DNA from: Autumnicola patrickiae
GTDB lineage: Bacteria; Bacteroidota; Bacteroidia; Flavobacteriales; Flavobacteriaceae
Assembly (NCBI RefSeq): GCF_031846525.1
Contig: NZ_JAVRHM010000003.1
Coordinates: 124,001-188,000, forward strand
Length of the DNA stretch: 64,000 nt
Reading direction: 5' to 3'
How positions within the stretch are numbered: position 1 is the stretch's first letter; every line of letters begins with the position of its first letter. Positions 9,199 to 18,687 of this stretch are shown here, one piece after another. The translations under genes and the position numbers were made by a program. The notes under the pieces were generated by a model that ran no database searches, was not told where the DNA came from, and saw only the letters and a list, made by a program, of their open reading frames with translations.

Positions 9199-9234
9199 CT
9201 GTTTGTGTTTTGTTAATGGTTCAGAGGTATCGAT

Positions 9235-10317
9235 CTATAGAAATCCGAAATCGTCCACATAGAAAATATACTGCGGTTTTGATGTGCCTGATGCTTCCTG
9301 GAAATCTATCCTGTTGATTACCGCTGGCGCGCCACCGGTAGGGAAAAAACTACCCATTGGGAGAACTACTTTGTTCCACTGTCCCGGAATTAACTCTACG
9401 CCAACTGTACCGGCGAAGTCGTTTATGGCAACGTTTACCATGTCGCCAGCATCTCCTGTACCATAAAGGGATACTGTCAGAGCCGTATATTGATTAAAAG
9501 GTATAGGTGTTTCTGGTGTGAATGTTAAACCAGACCAGCCTTCCCTTACGCTCTGTATCGAGTACTGTCCCAAAGCAGGATCTGTTGCTTCTATATCATA
9601 AGTACCGCCCCATTGGCTCATTGACCATGCCGGGTTTAACTGATCGATATAAATAGAATAGCTAAATCCATAGGAATCTGACTGGGCACTTGCGCCTCTT
9701 GATGTTTCCAGGTTGATGTAGGCTTGCTCCACTCCGTCTGGTACTGCCACGGTAACTTCTGTTTCTGAAACAGAAAGTATTTCAGCTGGTCGCTCTACAA
9801 GGTTGCCTTCTTCTTCGGTACCGGAAGTAAAAGTAACTTCGGATGTGTCGGTGAAATCTCCTCCTATAAGGGTTACTGTTTTAATTCCGTCCTCAGTAGT
9901 TCCTTCTGTAAAGTCCTCAATGGTTAAAAGAGAAAAATCATAATCTGTAGATCCATACAGATTTTCTAATCTTAAGGTATTTTCCTGCCCTACATAAGGG
10001 GCAGATTCAGGAACTGTTACAAAAGTAAGATTGTCTGTCGTCAAAGCAGGATTAAAACTTGCCTGGTAGCCATTAAAATAAACAGCAACTAAGCTGGCTA
10101 AATTCTCACCTCGTATAATGTAAGTATTTTCCAAAACTCCTTGCGTAACTGGCACATCTTCTCTTGCCTCACTTACACTATGAATAACAGGGGCTGCCTC
10201 TGCTGTCTCAATAGATTCTACGTCAAAATCACTATCACAGGAAACTAATGAGAATACTGTAAAGATCATTAACAACAACTGTGATACAGTCTTTATTTTA
10301 AAATTTGTTCTTTTCAT
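9235..10317 (-). CDS. SGBP-type surface lipoprotein with IPT/TIG-like domains
   Basis: The 360-residue lipoprotein (lipobox SLVSC, Cys27, followed by acidic DSDFD) has two IPT/TIG-like immunoglobulin domains at about 40-125 and 125-215, then a C-terminal beta-sandwich (about 220-360) ending YIFYVDDFGFL. This last domain shares its general plan (WGGTYD near the start, YVDDFGF at the end) with the tandem repeats of the next gene. The order susC-susD-this gene and the Ig-linker plus terminal binding-domain layout are those of surface glycan-binding proteins that work with SusCD. It binds no cofactor and has no catalytic motif. The ligand is inferred to be beta-mannan or glucomannan from context. 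Confidence 0.85.
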   Translation of the reverse strand: MKRTNFKIKTVSQLLLMIFTVFSLVSCDSDFDVESIETAEAAPVIHSVSEAREDVPVTQGVLENTYIIRGENLASLVAVYFNGYQASFNPALTTDNLTFVTVPESAPYVGQENTLRLENLYGSTDYDFSLLTIEDFTEGTTEDGIKTVTLIGGDFTDTSEVTFTSGTEEEGNLVERPAEILSVSETEVTVAVPDGVEQAYINLETSRGASAQSDSYGFSYSIYIDQLNPAWSMSQWGGTYDIEATDPALGQYSIQSVREGWSGLTFTPETPIPFNQYTALTVSLYGTGDAGDMVNVAINDFAGTVGVELIPGQWNKVVLPMGSFFPTGGAPAVINRIDFQEASGTSKPQYIFYVDDFGFL

Positions 10318-10333
10318 AATAATATTTTAAAAA

Positions 10334-11887
10334 TTAATTTTCCTCGTCAGCGTTAGCATTAAAATCATAAGGAACCGGATCTTCCAATAATGCCGGGTTA
10401 CTTTGAATTTCGCTATCTGGATAAGGGTACAATAAATCCTCTACTGTAGGAACATATTTTTGTGAATCAACCGTAGGAGGGGTAGTATCGTTATTATACG
10501 GTCCTCTTTCTACGTTACCAAGGAATTCTATGGCAAATTCCGGTCCTCGTCTAACTACGTCATACCAGAATTCCAGCTCCAGTGCTAGTTCAATTCTTCT
10601 TTCGTGAAAGATATCTTCTATGGTTGGATTTTCAATTGGATCCAGTCCTGCTCTTTCACGAACCATGTTGAAGGATTCAATGCCTTCTTCAAGAGGACCA
10701 CCGCCCATGATGGCTGCTTCAGCATTAATTAACAATACTTCAGCATAACGCAAAATATAAGTATTGTTAGGATAACTTTGAGATGCTCCGTTTGAAGGGT
10801 TCCCGATTACATATTTTTTAATACCTACGTTGGTCCCCTGATGATTTACAGTCTCAGGAACAGTGAATCCCCCGTTTATGTTGGGGTAAAATGCTCCCGG
10901 TTCCATAATGGTGGCATAGTAACGCTCATCTCCCGTTTCATAGGCTTCCTGTAGATCTATAGATGGCCCTAAAGCGGCCCAACCGTCGGAGAATCCTGTA
11001 ATACCTGCCGAAGCATAAAAAGACTGTATTGCGTTTCCTTCAGCATAAATTCCTGTATTTGCCCATTGTAATGCGAATACAGATTCAACATTATTATCAT
11101 TTTGTTCTAAAAACAGGTCGTTATATTCTTCCAAAAGAGCAAATTCACCAGATTCTATTACTTCATTTGACAGTTGATATGCCATTGACCAGTTTTCTTC
11201 ATACAAATAAATTTTAGATAACGCGGCTTTTGCAGAATTACTGGAAACACGACCAGCCTGGACATCTGTATCCATAGTCCTGTCATATAGATTTTCAATA
11301 GCAAATTGATAGTCACGCTTAATAAATTCATACACATCCTCTACCGGGTTACGCGGTACAACCGGCTCTAAAACATAATCTGAATTATCTGCAAGAATTG
11401 GAACAGATCCAAATATACGTACCAGGTAGAAGTATGCTGTGGCTCTTATATAACGTGCTTCTGCTATGGAGTTATTAAGTACATCTTCAGAAACATCAGG
11501 ACCTATAGCTGTGGGAAGGGTGTTTATTACTGCGTTAGATTGAGCAATAACAGCATAAAGGGATTCCCATGCCTGGGTTAAAGTCCCGTGAGCCCCGGTT
11601 ATAGAATAATTTGAAAATTCCTGATTCCTGGCGTCCCATGTTCTGGCATTACCTGATGCTATCTCGCCAATTGGCCAGGCAACGTTACTAATAAATGCAA
11701 ACCAGGGTTTTGAGTATAAATGGTTTGCCGCAGATGCAACCTGACGGTCGGTCTGGTAAAAATTATCCACACTATACGAGTCCTCTGGCGGTCTGTCCAG
11801 AAAATCCTCACTACAGGAAGGGAAAAAGAGTACGGCTGAAAGGACAACCAATACTGCAGCCTTTGATTTAATTAAATTCTTCATCAT
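10334..11887 (-). CDS. susD: SusD/RagB-family glycan-binding lipoprotein
   Basis: This 517-residue lipoprotein (lipobox FFPSC, Cys25, then SEDFLDRPPED) is a SusD homologue. It has the alpha-helical TPR-like core (for example EARYIRATAYFYLVRIFG), and the usual C-terminal region with FHERRIELALELEFWYDVVRRG. SusD proteins form the extracellular lid of the SusC channel and capture oligosaccharides. It lies 8 bases downstream of susC. Two Met codons open the frame and either could start. The start context places an acidic residue right after the cysteine, consistent with surface display. Substrate is inferred from the mannanase neighbours. Confidence 0.96.
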   Translation of the reverse strand: MMKNLIKSKAAVLVVLSAVLFFPSCSEDFLDRPPEDSYSVDNFYQTDRQVASAANHLYSKPWFAFISNVAWPIGEIASGNARTWDARNQEFSNYSITGAHGTLTQAWESLYAVIAQSNAVINTLPTAIGPDVSEDVLNNSIAEARYIRATAYFYLVRIFGSVPILADNSDYVLEPVVPRNPVEDVYEFIKRDYQFAIENLYDRTMDTDVQAGRVSSNSAKAALSKIYLYEENWSMAYQLSNEVIESGEFALLEEYNDLFLEQNDNNVESVFALQWANTGIYAEGNAIQSFYASAGITGFSDGWAALGPSIDLQEAYETGDERYYATIMEPGAFYPNINGGFTVPETVNHQGTNVGIKKYVIGNPSNGASQSYPNNTYILRYAEVLLINAEAAIMGGGPLEEGIESFNMVRERAGLDPIENPTIEDIFHERRIELALELEFWYDVVRRGPEFAIEFLGNVERGPYNNDTTPPTVDSQKYVPTVEDLLYPYPDSEIQSNPALLEDPVPYDFNANADEEN

Positions 11888-11894
11888 TTATTTT

Positions 11895-14800
11895 TTATAA
11901 TTCAACATTAAGTCCCAGGGTAAAGGTTCTGGGAGAAGGATAACGTCCATTGTCAACACCCATTAAAAGCGCATTCTGATTAAATGTACCTACTTCAGGA
12001 TCGTATCCTGTATAATTTGTAAAAGTGAAAAGGTTCTGTACACTTCCATATATTTTTAATCTGTTAATTCCTATTTGATCTGCAGCATTAGAAGAGAGGG
12101 TATATCCTAACGTGACATTCTGAACTCTCAGGTATGAACCATCATCAATATATCTGTCAGAAATTCTGATGTTTGGGTTACTTTCACTACCTCTTACCAA
12201 TCTTGGCTGGTTTCCGTCTGGATTATTAACAGACCAATAATCAAGAACTATTGGATTCTGGTTAACAAAGTAACTACTTCCTGCAGTTAGGGTCCTTTTC
12301 ACCCCATTAAAGATGTCATTACCATAAGAGCCTTGTAAGAAAACTGAAAGATCGAATGCTTTGTAAGAGAATGTGTTCTGAAAGCCGAAAGTAAAATCAG
12401 GATGCGGATTACCTATCTGTGTTCTGTCGTCAGTATTTATTACTCCATCTCCGTTAACATCTCGATATTTTATGTCTCCTAACCAGTTGGTGTCAAAAAG
12501 AGCATCTTCAAAAGGTCTGCCAAATTGAATTGGAGCATCCTCAAAATCAGCCGTAGTTCTGAAAAGTCCTTCTACTTCATATCCATAGAACATTCCCACC
12601 GGTTGACCGGCTTCTGTTCTTGTAACATTTTCATTGGAATCATTCATGTATAGCTGTCCGTAGATTACAAGATCTCCCAGCAATTCGTTCACTTCATTTT
12701 TGTAATGGGAAAATGTTAAATTAGAATTCCAGTTAAAGTCACCATCTCCTATAGTACTATAATTTAATGTCACATCAATTCCTCTGTTCACCATTTCTCC
12801 AAGGTTAACCCATGGAGCAGCGATAGCTCCCGGAGAATTTCCACCGGTAACAAAATCTGTTGCAGCATGTTGGTATAGGAAATCTCTTGATACTTTATTG
12901 TACACTTCTACCGTGGTTCCTAACCTCCTGTTGAACAAGGAAAAATTTAGACCGAGGTTTGTTTGCGTTGATGATTCCCAGGTAAGATCCTGTCTTTCAA
13001 AATTTGCATATTCAAAACCTGTACCTAATCCAGTATTCATTGTGTTTAGTCTAACACCGTAAGCGAAGTTAGGAATGTTTTGGTTTCCTACTTCCCCGTA
13101 ACCACCGTAAATTTTGATGTTCTGTAAAACATCAAAGTCTTCCATAAAGGCTTCATTTGAAAGGCTCCATGAAGCAGAGAGTGAAGGGAAATATCCCCAT
13201 CTGTTCCCTTCTGCAAATTTTGAAGAACCATCTGCCCTAAAAGAGGCGGTAATATTAAACCTATTGTCAAAAGAATAGATAGCCCTTCCAAAATAAGATT
13301 CTAATGCAGAACTTCCTATATATTGACTAGCAATATCGGCTGCGTCTCCTGTACCAAGCACAGGTACCTCATTGCCTACAAAATCTGCATCCTGCGCACT
13401 AATTCCTTGCCAGCTTGACTCCTGGACTTCCTGCCCCAGCAGTACTGTTACATCATGATTTTCCCCAAAGGAATTATCGTAGGTTAACAGGTTTTTTACG
13501 ATCCAGTAATCATTGTTTTCCCTGCCTGCATTCAATTGGTTCCGTCCTCTATCTAAAGCACCATAGGTGAAGGTAGGTTGGAACTGGTCATTAAGATTAT
13601 TTCCAAAGTCTCCACCAAATTCACTTCTGAGACTTAAATTTTCGTGAAGCTCAAATTCTACAAAAAGATTACCCAAAACTCTGTTTCTTTGAATATTATT
13701 TTGAATACTTAAAGCTTCAGCAATTGGGTTTCTTGTACCATATGCTATTTCATCAGCAGTAACCGGCCCTGCAAAAGAACCGTCAGGATTGTAAACAGCC
13801 GTGGCAGGGTTATTTAATAAAGACAGCGAAATAATCCCGTTACTGGCATTGTTCAGTGTTATCTGGTCGTTGGTTCTACTTGCAGAGATATTAATACCTG
13901 TTTTTATCCAGTCATTAACCTCTCCGTTTACGTTTGCGCGTACAGTCATACGATCAAATCCTGAACCGATTACTGTTCCTTCCTGATCTGTATAAGAAGA
14001 AGAGATAAAATAGTTTATTTTCTCATTTGCTCCAGAGAATGATAACTCATGGTTTTGCTGAAGGGCATCATCAAATATTTGTGCCTGCCAGTCGGTTCCA
14101 GGACCTAAAAGATCTGGATGCATAAATTCCATTTGCGGATTAAGTTCATAGATCTCCGCAACATTATTCTGGTGAATTGCATACTGCTGCAGGTTCATCA
14201 CGTCCATTTTATTTGTTGGACGTTGAAGAGCGGTGTAGGTATTGTAGGCTAATCTGCCTTGGCCAATTTTACCTTTTTTGGTGGTGATCAATACTACACC
14301 ATTAGATCCTCTGGATCCATAAATGGCAGTGGCTGAGGCATCTTTAAGGATGTTGATGTCAGCAATGTCATTAGGGTTAATCGCCGCTAAAGGACTTAAT
14401 CCTTCTGCTCCGGCCTCACCGGAAACCGGTACACCATCAATGATATAAAGAGGTTCGCTGGAACCGGAAATGGTATTTACACCACGAATTCTTACGGAAA
14501 CCGCAGCACCCGGTTGCCCGGAGTTCTTGGTGACCATAACCCCTGAAGCACGACCCTGCATAAGCTGGTCCACACTTACCTGTGGAACATTTTCAAATGA
14601 TTCTGAGCTTATCTTAGATACAGACCCAGTAATATTCTCCTGCAACTGGGCACCATACCCAATTACCACTACCTCTTGCAGGCTTTGCGAATCTTCATCT
14701 AAAGTAACGCTAATTCTTTCGTCTCCCTGTACAGTAATCTCCTGAGACAGAAAACCGACGAAGCTAAAGACGAGTACGCCGTTTTCCCCTACAGTAATTT

Positions 14801-15014
14801 CGAACTCACCATCAAAATTTGTGGTGGTTCCGTTACTGGTTCCTTTTTCAATAACGTTTACACCTAACAGTGGCATTCCCTGGGCGTCTGTAACATTACC
14901 TGTAACAGTTTCCTGGGCAAAGCCTAGTTGTGTGATTAGACAGAATGCTGCGAAAAGGATCATCCTGCCTCTTCTGTTTAAACAGCCTTTACTTTTAAGT
15001 AATTTAATTTGCAT
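11895..15014 (-). CDS. susC: SusC/RagA-family TonB-dependent outer-membrane transporter
   Basis: The 1039-residue protein has a signal peptide (cleavage near GFAQ), a carboxypeptidase-regulatory-like domain (VTGNVTDAQGMPLLGVNV, about 36-115), a TonB-box-like stretch SLQEVVVIGYG, a plug domain (VRIRGVNTISGSSEPLYIIDG, then DASATAIYGSRGSNGVVLITTKKG) and a 22-strand-type barrel finishing FTLGLNVEL. It imports oligosaccharides across the outer membrane using TonB energy, paired with the SusD protein encoded 8 bases downstream. The upstream 340-base spacer suggests its own promoter. The start at 15014 gives a basic n-region of about 17 residues before the hydrophobic core; an internal ATG (RGRMILFAAF) is a possible alternative. 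Confidence 0.97.
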   Translation of the reverse strand: MQIKLLKSKGCLNRRGRMILFAAFCLITQLGFAQETVTGNVTDAQGMPLLGVNVIEKGTSNGTTTNFDGEFEITVGENGVLVFSFVGFLSQEITVQGDERISVTLDEDSQSLQEVVVIGYGAQLQENITGSVSKISSESFENVPQVSVDQLMQGRASGVMVTKNSGQPGAAVSVRIRGVNTISGSSEPLYIIDGVPVSGEAGAEGLSPLAAINPNDIADINILKDASATAIYGSRGSNGVVLITTKKGKIGQGRLAYNTYTALQRPTNKMDVMNLQQYAIHQNNVAEIYELNPQMEFMHPDLLGPGTDWQAQIFDDALQQNHELSFSGANEKINYFISSSYTDQEGTVIGSGFDRMTVRANVNGEVNDWIKTGINISASRTNDQITLNNASNGIISLSLLNNPATAVYNPDGSFAGPVTADEIAYGTRNPIAEALSIQNNIQRNRVLGNLFVEFELHENLSLRSEFGGDFGNNLNDQFQPTFTYGALDRGRNQLNAGRENNDYWIVKNLLTYDNSFGENHDVTVLLGQEVQESSWQGISAQDADFVGNEVPVLGTGDAADIASQYIGSSALESYFGRAIYSFDNRFNITASFRADGSSKFAEGNRWGYFPSLSASWSLSNEAFMEDFDVLQNIKIYGGYGEVGNQNIPNFAYGVRLNTMNTGLGTGFEYANFERQDLTWESSTQTNLGLNFSLFNRRLGTTVEVYNKVSRDFLYQHAATDFVTGGNSPGAIAAPWVNLGEMVNRGIDVTLNYSTIGDGDFNWNSNLTFSHYKNEVNELLGDLVIYGQLYMNDSNENVTRTEAGQPVGMFYGYEVEGLFRTTADFEDAPIQFGRPFEDALFDTNWLGDIKYRDVNGDGVINTDDRTQIGNPHPDFTFGFQNTFSYKAFDLSVFLQGSYGNDIFNGVKRTLTAGSSYFVNQNPIVLDYWSVNNPDGNQPRLVRGSESNPNIRISDRYIDDGSYLRVQNVTLGYTLSSNAADQIGINRLKIYGSVQNLFTFTNYTGYDPEVGTFNQNALLMGVDNGRYPSPRTFTLGLNVEL

Positions 15015-15354
15015 AAGAATAAAATTGTTTGATTTATTTAAACAATTATGGTTTTGGGATTTTTTAAGTTCTATTTTAGAACATCGCTAAAAACACCGGC
15101 CCCTTTTTTAATAGTCTTCAAATTTAGACGGAAAGTTAAGCCTTGGTTAATATTATTTTATCATTTAGTTGTGTTATTTTTCCTCCCTCTGCACAATGTT
15201 CAGAATTAGAAGTGGATTAAATAATTGTATTACAGGGTGTTATATCTGAAAAGGTGGTTAATTGTGTTTTTTACACTAATTGTGTTAAAATTTTTGCATT
15301 TTTCCTTTCCTAATTTGTTAAAAGGTGAAAGCGAAGGTTTTGCATATCAAAAAA
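15015..15354. other. 340-base non-coding spacer upstream of susC
   Basis: This stretch between the GH5 and susC genes holds no convincing coding sequence. It is AT-rich and contains one candidate -7 element for susC (15119-15126, reverse strand). It is the likely leader and control region of the susC operon and probably a site for the AraC-type regulator encoded upstream. Confidence 0.6.
15119..15126 (-). promoter_or_regulatory. Candidate -7 element for susC
   Basis: The reverse strand reads TAAATTTG, an exact match to the Bacteroidetes -7 consensus TAnnTTTG, 105 bases before the susC ATG. No clear -33 TTG was found at the usual distance, which would fit an activator-dependent promoter but also leaves chance as an explanation. 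Confidence 0.35.
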
Positions 15355-16455
15355 TTATTCTTTTGTTAGTTCTGCTTTCACCAGCCTCCCAGATTCTGTT
15401 AGCACCTCGTCATCCTTTAGTTGTTCAGGTGTTGTTCCCGGTATTATCGCTGCAGACTTCTCGTCTTTGTCTGCAATAGACCAATTGCACCAGGAAATAT
15501 TGTTTTCTTCTGCAAAGTTCCACCATCTATGGGATTCTTCAACATTAATCTCATCATCGCCACTGGCGAGGGTAGTGCCAAATTCTGTGATAAACAAGGG
15601 CAGGTTTTTATTTAATGCAGTTTGGGCAATATTTCGCAACTCCTGTTTATGCGTGGCAGCGTAATAATGCAGGGTGTAAGCAATATTATCTCCTTCTATA
15701 GGATCTTCAGCGGCCAGATCTACTCTTTGGGACCACCGTGGTGTACCACATATAATAATATTGTCAGGATCATGACTTCTTATTTCTGAAATAATTGTTT
15801 TATGATATGGCTTTAAGACATTGCTCCATGACACGTCGAGCGGTTCATTATAGGTTTCATATAGAAGGTTAGGCTTATCCCCGTATTTTTGAGCTAATTC
15901 CCCAAAGAATTCTTTTGAAGCTTCTATGTGATCTTCGGCATGGTGGTCGTGCCAGTCTACGATTACATAAATTCCCAATTCAATAGCGGCATCTATTACG
16001 CGGTAAACCTTTTCTTTTTCCCTTTCTGGATTTTGTAAATAGCCATCATGCTCAATCGCCATAGCTGCTCTTATTACGTTAACATTCCAGCCTTCCTTTA
16101 GGTTTTTTACAGTCTCGAAGTTGTAAAATTCAGGCTCCCATTGGCTCCAGAAAAGTGACATTCCTCTTAGCTGAATATTTTCACCATTCTGGTCTACCAG
16201 GTTTTTCCCCTGTATGCGGAGTTGTCCATGAATAGCCACAGGAGTCTCATTACCGGCTACTTCTTCCTCAGCTTCTGTTTCCTCTTCTTCCGCTTGTTCC
16301 TGTTCAGGAGCGGCTTCTTCATTTGTTTCCTCATCAACTGCGGGAGTTTCTTCTATAGGTCTTTCTTCTGCGGGTTCCTGGGCAGGAGAGCAGCCAGTGA
16401 AGAATAATGGTTGAATTAATAGTAGAACTACAAGTATATTTTTTTTCAAAAGCAT
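15355..16455 (-). CDS. GH5 endoglucanase/mannanase-type lipoprotein
   Basis: The 366-residue lipoprotein (lipobox FFTGC, Cys22) has a roughly 45-residue Glu/Pro-rich linker (25-70) and then a GH5 TIM barrel (about 75-360). The acid/base is Glu204 in YETYNEP and the nucleophile is Glu291 in FITEFGT; LRGMSLFWSQW and VIVDWHDHHAEDH are typical of endoglucanase-like subfamily 2 members. Cleavage of beta-1,4-glucosidic links in glucomannan is the best guess; GH5 also includes mannanases, so specificity is open. The acidic linker suggests display on the outer surface at a distance from the membrane. It lies 21 bases downstream of the AraC-type regulator gene and upstream of susC. Confidence 0.88.
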   Translation of the reverse strand: MLLKKNILVVLLLIQPLFFTGCSPAQEPAEERPIEETPAVDEETNEEAAPEQEQAEEEETEAEEEVAGNETPVAIHGQLRIQGKNLVDQNGENIQLRGMSLFWSQWEPEFYNFETVKNLKEGWNVNVIRAAMAIEHDGYLQNPEREKEKVYRVIDAAIELGIYVIVDWHDHHAEDHIEASKEFFGELAQKYGDKPNLLYETYNEPLDVSWSNVLKPYHKTIISEIRSHDPDNIIICGTPRWSQRVDLAAEDPIEGDNIAYTLHYYAATHKQELRNIAQTALNKNLPLFITEFGTTLASGDDEINVEESHRWWNFAEENNISWCNWSIADKDEKSAAIIPGTTPEQLKDDEVLTESGRLVKAELTKE

Positions 16456-16476
16456 GATAAAATTATTAAATATTAT

Positions 16477-17349
16477 TTAGAGTACACGTTTGATTCCGCT
16501 GAATTCTTCCCTGTATTGGCTGGGGGTGCAATTCCGGGTTTTCTTGAAAACACGGTTAAAATTGGCTATATTATTAAAACCACAATTAAATGCAATTTCA
16601 GCAATACTCATATCCTTCTCGATGAGCCATCTGGATGCATAGCCTATTCTCGTATCGTTTACATAATCTATAAAGGTTTTTCCGGTTCTTTTCTTAATAA
16701 ACCGGTTAAAAGAAACCTGACTCATATTTACCAGTTGTGACATCTCTTCAAGACTTATTTTGTTCTGATAGTTTTCCTGAACAAATTCATATATTATTTT
16801 TATCTTCTCGCTATTCTCAAAATTTTTGTTATCAGAAATATACGTGGATAGCAGGCGTTGTTTTCTGGAGTTTGCCAGGTCGTGCAACACCGAAATAAAC
16901 TCCAGGAAATAATCAATACTATCAATTCTTGATAAGCGCTGGATCTTTGGTTTTATTTCTTCTGAAATTTTAGCCGAAAATAATATACCGTGAGCAGACC
17001 TGTCGAACATATCTTTTATCGGCTTCATGATTCTGCGGCTTAATAACTTGGAGTCAAAGAGGTCGTTATGAAAGTGTATAGTAACTTCGTGTATGGCTTT
17101 GCTCTTGCAATTATGTAGTTCCCATCCATGCTGAAGGTTTGGGCCAACCAAAACAAGTTCAATTTCGTTAATCTCTTCCATGCTGTCGCCAACAATCCTT
17201 CTTACACCTTTACCGTTAGCGATAAAATTCAACTCGTATTCAGGGTGAAAATGAATGGGGAAATCAAAATCGTCCTTTACCCTGTCGAAAACAAGGAAGC
17301 TGTCTTCAGGTGAAAGTTGGGTAATCTCTCTGTGAATATCTTTATTCAT
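16477..17349 (-). CDS. AraC-family transcriptional regulator with cupin sensor domain
   Basis: This 290-residue protein has an N-terminal cupin-like domain (DFPIHFHPEYELNFI, about 20-100) and a C-terminal double helix-turn-helix of the AraC type (about 190-285, with MSIAEIAFNCGFNNIANFNRVFKK as the second motif region). No signal peptide or transmembrane segment is present, so it senses a cytoplasmic ligand, probably a disaccharide or monosaccharide from the locus. It is divergent from the GH26-symporter arm and precedes GH5 and susC, an ideal place to control both arms. Many large Bacteroidetes loci use hybrid two-component or SusR-like sensors instead, so the soluble cupin-AraC type is notable. 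Activation of the locus is inferred. Confidence 0.9.
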   Translation of the reverse strand: MNKDIHREITQLSPEDSFLVFDRVKDDFDFPIHFHPEYELNFIANGKGVRRIVGDSMEEINEIELVLVGPNLQHGWELHNCKSKAIHEVTIHFHNDLFDSKLLSRRIMKPIKDMFDRSAHGILFSAKISEEIKPKIQRLSRIDSIDYFLEFISVLHDLANSRKQRLLSTYISDNKNFENSEKIKIIYEFVQENYQNKISLEEMSQLVNMSQVSFNRFIKKRTGKTFIDYVNDTRIGYASRWLIEKDMSIAEIAFNCGFNNIANFNRVFKKTRNCTPSQYREEFSGIKRVL

Positions 17350-17557
17350 GAAAAAAGTTTTAAAGTCAACTATTAAAATTTAATTATAAAATGACAAAAT
17401 GGTATTAATATAATAAGCTCAATCGTTTTAATTTTGGAATCACTTTAAATTTTTAGGATAAATAGCATTTTGTCTAAATAAGAAAGGTTAAAGATACTAT
17501 AAGCTTTTATTAAAATAAAAAGATATTATCATCACTTTGCAGATTTAATCTAATATC

Positions 17558-18676
17558 ATGAAATATTTTGTCAAATTAATTGCGGTATTTTTCTTCTTCA
17601 TAATCGCCTCTTGTGGTTCTCTAAATACATTTAATGCCGTTGTTTTAGCAGATAAAGACGCGACAAGGGAAACTAAAATTCTTTATCACCGCATAAATGA
17701 AATAGCGAAGGAAGGGATTGCATTTGGACATCAGGACGCAACAGCCTATGGGATTGGATGGAAACATGAAGATGAACCGGGTAAAGTAAGAAGTGATATA
17801 AAAGAAGTTACAGGAAAATTTCCTGCAGTTCACGGTTTTGATCTTGGGCATATAGAACTTGGAAAACCACATAATCTCGATACCGTATCTTTCGAGTTAA
17901 TGCGGAATCATATCCGGGAGATGCATAGAAAAGGTGCTGTGATTACTTTTAGCTGGCATTTGGACAATCCTGTGACAAATGGAAGTTCCTGGGATGCTAC
18001 TTCTGCGGTATCAGAAATTCTTTCTGGTGGAGCTCAACGCGAAAAATATAAACTTTGGATAAGAAGAATTTCAGAGTTTTTCCTTTCTCTAAAGGACGAT
18101 AATGGCCAATTTATACCTGTGATCTTCAGGCCTTATCACGAAATGAATGGCGGATGGTTCTGGTGGGGTGAGGGCAATGTTTCAAATTCAGATTATGTAC
18201 AATTGTGGAAGGAAACTCTGGAGCTTTTACAAGGTAATAATGTGCATAATCTCCTGTACGCTTATTCCCCAAATACAGTTTCAGATAAAGAGGAATACGA
18301 GAAATATTACCCCGGGGATGCTTATGTGGATATCCTGGGAATTGATATTTACAACCATGGAGGAGACGAGGTTTTTTTGAAGAACCTAAAGTCTAACCTG
18401 GAGATTCTAAAAGGTAAAGCAGAATTAGCAGATAAACCCTATGCACTTACAGAAACGGGAAATAACAATTTTGGTGAAGGGGAAAATTGGTGGACACAGG
18501 TTCTTTATCCCGGAATAAAAGATTCTGGTATCTCGTGGGTTTTACTTTGGAGGAATGATAGTCCTTCTCATTATTTTTCTACGTATAAAGGAGAAATTTC
18601 TGAAGAGGATTTTAAAGAATTCGAATCTTTTGAAGAGATTTTATTTCTTGATGCAGTAGAAGATATTTTTAATTAA
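17558..18676 (+). CDS. GH26 beta-mannanase-type lipoprotein
   Basis: The 372-residue lipoprotein (lipobox IIASC, Cys19) is a single GH26 domain. The acid/base is Glu195 in FRPYHEMNGGWFWWG and the nucleophile is Glu299 in ALTETGN; AVITFSWHLDNP is also typical of the family. No acidic patch follows the cysteine (GSLNTF), so it may face the periplasm rather than the surface. It starts the plus-strand arm and is followed after 11 bases by the symporter gene, an arrangement that fits release of mannobiose or mannosyl-glucose for import. TCACTTTG at 17532-17539 is one base off the -7 consensus but very close to the ATG. Exo-acting mannobiohydrolase activity is possible. Confidence 0.9.
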   Translation: MKYFVKLIAVFFFFIIASCGSLNTFNAVVLADKDATRETKILYHRINEIAKEGIAFGHQDATAYGIGWKHEDEPGKVRSDIKEVTGKFPAVHGFDLGHIELGKPHNLDTVSFELMRNHIREMHRKGAVITFSWHLDNPVTNGSSWDATSAVSEILSGGAQREKYKLWIRRISEFFLSLKDDNGQFIPVIFRPYHEMNGGWFWWGEGNVSNSDYVQLWKETLELLQGNNVHNLLYAYSPNTVSDKEEYEKYYPGDAYVDILGIDIYNHGGDEVFLKNLKSNLEILKGKAELADKPYALTETGNNNFGEGENWWTQVLYPGIKDSGISWVLLWRNDSPSHYFSTYKGEISEEDFKEFESFEEILFLDAVEDIFN

Positions 18677-18687
18677 AATAAGCGTTA